The position numbers were made by a program, and so were the translations under genes. DNA of 64,000 bases from Euwallacea fornicatus (taxonomy: Eukaryota > Arthropoda > Insecta > Coleoptera > Curculionidae), in contig NC_089561.1 in the NCBI RefSeq assembly GCF_040115645.1, positions 2,356,001 to 2,420,000 on the forward strand, written 5' to 3'. The notes under the pieces were generated by a model, which was not told the DNA's origin, searched no databases, and saw nothing but the letters and a program-made list of their open reading frames with translations. Below, in pieces: positions 60,989 to 64,000 of this stretch (position 1 is the first letter of the stretch; the number at the start of each line of letters is the position of its first letter).

Positions 60989-63562
60989 TCGAAACGAGAA
61001 AGAAGTCGCTTCTTTGTGTGCTTATTATCCGAACAAGTGGCCTCTTTTTTGTTGCGAGTAGAGTACATTGTTTCTACTTCCTCGATGTTACGAAATATTG
61101 TCCAATAATCCAGCCCACAAAGCCGGCAATAAATATCCAATTAAACGGTTTCCATTAATGAAGCAAACATCCAAATGGAAGCGCCGATACATTTAAAGTA
61201 AATGAATCGAGCAGATTTGTAGAATTAATTTAATCCCGCTTCGGCCAAAACTCATGAATAATGCAGGATATCGGTCTTTAGGGCAGGAATTATTAAGAAA
61301 AAAGGATTTGGGTCTGCGACACAGTAATTTTCTGCCTGGATTGATCGTGTAGGTCCACCTAAATTAGATTCTAATAGCTTTCATTTCAGTGGCGATAAAA
61401 ACTACCATTATCCCATGTAAAAGGGAGAAAAAACGGGGGTTCTCCTTGAAGGAAAAAGCATATTCGAGGCATAAATCGCGAAACAAAGACATTAATTTCG
61501 AGTACCATTATGCAACGCTAGAATTTATTTCAATTTCCGCGGCCATTAAACCTGGAGAGTCCATTGAAGTTGCTGAAAAGCACAATAAGATAATCAAATA
61601 TTCATGAAATATTTCACTCGAACAATTCCACCGGTTAGATTAACTGCAATTGAGCAATTTGGTCTATAATTTGAGGTTAAGTGCTATGGAGACTGCCTGA
61701 GATTTATTTGCGAATTCGTCTCCGTTCACAAAAGTCCTTAAAAATTCATTTACAACCTCAATTGATACATTTAATGGAGAAACGGAATGTGTAACTCCAT
61801 ATTGTGATGCTTACTGTTTTATTTTTCTTTTAATTTGATCAGCAAATCCACTCGAGATTTGTTGGAGAACTACAGGAAGCATAATGAATGTCTCATTGTT
61901 TCCAATTTGATTGAGATAATTTGGTGTACTCAATGTCGAGTATCAACAACCATTTTCTGTTTTAAACAAACTTCTTAGCAGAGTTTATTATCGTCTTTTA
62001 TCTTAAATCCTTTAGTATATACATAGTATACGAGTGAATGGAAAAAAGGCCAGAAACGTAATCAACCGTATGTTTTTTTAAATTATTTTATCGAGGGCAC
62101 AAACAGCCAGTCATATGTATAAATAGTTAGGTAAATATTTTCTTCTTCAGTGTCTTGTGCGTTTTTTAAACTCCACGAATAAAGCATTTATGTTCATCTG
62201 GAATACAGCGTGATCCACAAACAGCAACCAAAAATTAAATTCCATATTCTTTTTTTGAGTTACGGGAGGAATGGCTTTTCGGAGAGTGATTTCCTTCATT
62301 TGATCCGCAGCGAAAACCATCCACCGTCCGGTTTCGAACGAATTTAATCAGTCTCGCACAGTCTATCGTAATGTTATTGAAAAGTTCTATGATCTACTCG
62401 TTCGATCCACCTTCTTGTTCTATGATCTACTGTTACCGGGGTAAAGTTCCAGGTACCCTTCAGCAACACAACTTCTGAAATCTGGTTGCGCGTAAATAAA
62501 AACCATATTTCTTGCCTCAGTATTTCATCATCAAATTGCGGCGAGGCATTCGTGAAAGTATATTACGATTTAGTTATCGCAGTAATGAAACAAGCTGTTG
62601 TTAGTGCAGTTATGACTAATGATCGATACTGTAGACTCCAGTAAAAATAGCTTTTTAACGGAATTTATCATACCCAAAAATCCCCCTGGAGCAATTTCAA
62701 CTCGGTAAATCAAAAATGATGAGATTTATCCACATTTTAGGTGATAAAAAATGCTTGTACATCCTGTGGAAGAAAAACCAAGTGACTCTTTTGTAAGGCA
62801 TATTTAGCTAAATCGCTCTATTCTTCTATGCGCTAACACGTTATACTTATTGGGGCCAATATTTCTGGGACCCTCCGCATATTTTGGAGATGTGAAAACT
62901 TTCACCCGTGTTCATTCGACATATCGGGAATTTTCATATCACACCCTGTGAAAGTTTTTAGATTATGTATAATGTCCCTCAAAACGCATTTCTTTTCTCG
63001 CAAATGGGGTCGAAATAAACAATAAATGTGTCTGAACCCTCCAACTTTGAGGCAAAAATGATACATTATTTACGGAACGAGGAAGGTATTAAAATTTGAA
63101 GCTCCGAGTCATAACAGCTCTCGTTTCTTAGAGATATTTTTCCTCTTTACGCTCCAGTTGTAGACACGAGAGAGAATGGATTTACTAAAAAGTGTAAAAA
63201 GCATCGAAGGGAGTGCTACGGAATATAAAACACCCCTTCGATGTTTTGTTTATGGTTTATTTTTGTTGTAGCTCAAATTGAATTATTCGTTGATGTCGCC
63301 TCGAGAAGGGGATTTGCATGCAAAGTAATGCTGATTAAATTAGAAATTACAATGAAAAAACAAATTGGAGAATTGTCAAGCGAACTATGAACATTTTTCC
63401 TATGGAGAAACACGGCGAATGATGGGAATAAATTTGGTGAAACGCTCAAGAGGACGGAACAGCCCCCCGTTGACTGATGGATATTTTCAACCCCCATCAA
63501 AAGTAACCGGGACGAGATGCCTGCCGCGAAAACACCTGGGCCCTGGAAAGCCCCTGGAAAAC

Positions 63563-63584
63563 GGGGGGAGGGGGGGGGGGGGGG
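63563..63584. repeat. G-rich run
   Basis: Six G, one A, then fifteen G. It can in principle fold as a G-quadruplex on this strand and is also a typical site of sequencing or assembly length error. Confidence 0.85.
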
Positions 63585-63744
63585 TGGCGGCGACGAATAA
63601 GTTTACTTAGGCCCGTTGACATTTCACTTACGTCATCGTTCATCTCAGTTGGACGTGACGCATGCAATCGCACAGAGGACTCTGTCTTTGCAAAATATAC
63701 TTTCTTATGTAATCATTAATTTTTGCACCCTCCTTATATTTATA

Positions 63745-64000
63745 TAGGGTGTTTCCTAACCATACGGTGCATTTAAGGGGATATTCCTTTGTGTCAAAAT
63801 AAAAAGCAAAGTTTCCATAGAGCCTCCTAAATTTTAATGCCCCCTATTTCGGAAATAAAGCGCTTACAGACGTATATGTACAAGTATGTACTTATGCACA
63901 TATGTGAACTCTTTCAGCAAGATATTTTAGAGAATTATATGAAAATGAACTTTATTATACACTTGAAGGTACGTGCTTAGCTTTACGACTCATAAATCGA
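63745..64000. repeat. Probable insect interspersed repeat, cut by window end
   Basis: It begins ATAGGGTGTTTCCTAACC and includes ATTTCGGAAATAAAGCG, phrases resembling widespread insect repeats whose ends read AGGGTGTTTC. Only one side is present, so the class and the far end cannot be given. Confidence 0.35.

Larger units (their letters stand above)
60973..64000. other. 3' flank of cathepsin B and intergenic DNA
   Basis: After the cathepsin B 3' UTR no further gene is seen. The stretch holds short frames only (75-81 codons), a G-rich run (63563-63584), and a probable interspersed repeat starting near 63745 that runs off the window. Confidence 0.5.

Noticed and set aside
1..64000. CRISPR arrays, operons or prokaryotic defence systems
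   Set aside because: The window is eukaryotic with spliced genes; no regularly spaced short direct repeats were seen.

Overview
This window looks like nuclear DNA from an insect, most probably a beetle. It is AT-rich, its introns are short to medium and begin GT and end AG, and the genes are metazoan. The midgut-type cathepsin B, the CYP6-like cytochrome P450 and the Tc1-family transposon relic are all common in Coleoptera. The order is inferred from general character only; no marker here proves it.

Seven protein-coding genes could be built exon by exon, with reading phase kept across every junction. From left to right they are: Pka-C1, the PKA catalytic subunit (12381-13442, minus, no coding introns); a small acidic prothymosin-like nuclear protein (15143-17083, plus, 3 exons); an ArfGAP2/3-type GTPase-activating protein (19666-22305, plus, 10 exons); an uncharacterised 131-residue protein (22706-23459, minus, 3 exons) lying tail to tail with ArfGAP; a large PLEKHH1/MAX-1-type coiled-coil, PH, PH, MyTH4, FERM protein (24871-40125, minus, 17 coding exons, about 1342 residues); a CYP6-like cytochrome P450 (53906-55575, minus, 3 exons); and a cathepsin B (59790-60972, plus, 3 coding exons plus a 5' UTR intron).

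The first 12 kb has no convincing host gene. It carries a decayed Tc1 element (5455-6859), a short inverted-repeat element (2996-3508), and fragments of doubtful coding content. Other repeats are a diverged tandem duplication of about 390 bp (14.1-14.9 kb), a nested repeat mosaic (18.27-18.91 kb), a 196-bp MITE-like element inside the PLEKHH1 gene (34473-34668), and a 1.0-kb foldback element with arms of about 220 bp (46457-47468). The 13.8 kb between PLEKHH1 and the P450 has no recognisable coding exon; it may hold regulatory DNA or untranslated exons.

The genes do not form one pathway. PKA and PLEKHH1 belong to signalling and cytoskeletal or axonal biology, and ArfGAP to Golgi traffic. The prothymosin-like protein is probably nuclear. 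The P450 and cathepsin B are environmental-response and digestive type genes. No prokaryotic system, CRISPR array, tRNA or rRNA was seen. No wholly new biological system was found; the best candidates for novelty are the uncharacterised small gene, the large insertion in the MyTH4 domain of PLEKHH1, and the long-arm foldback element.
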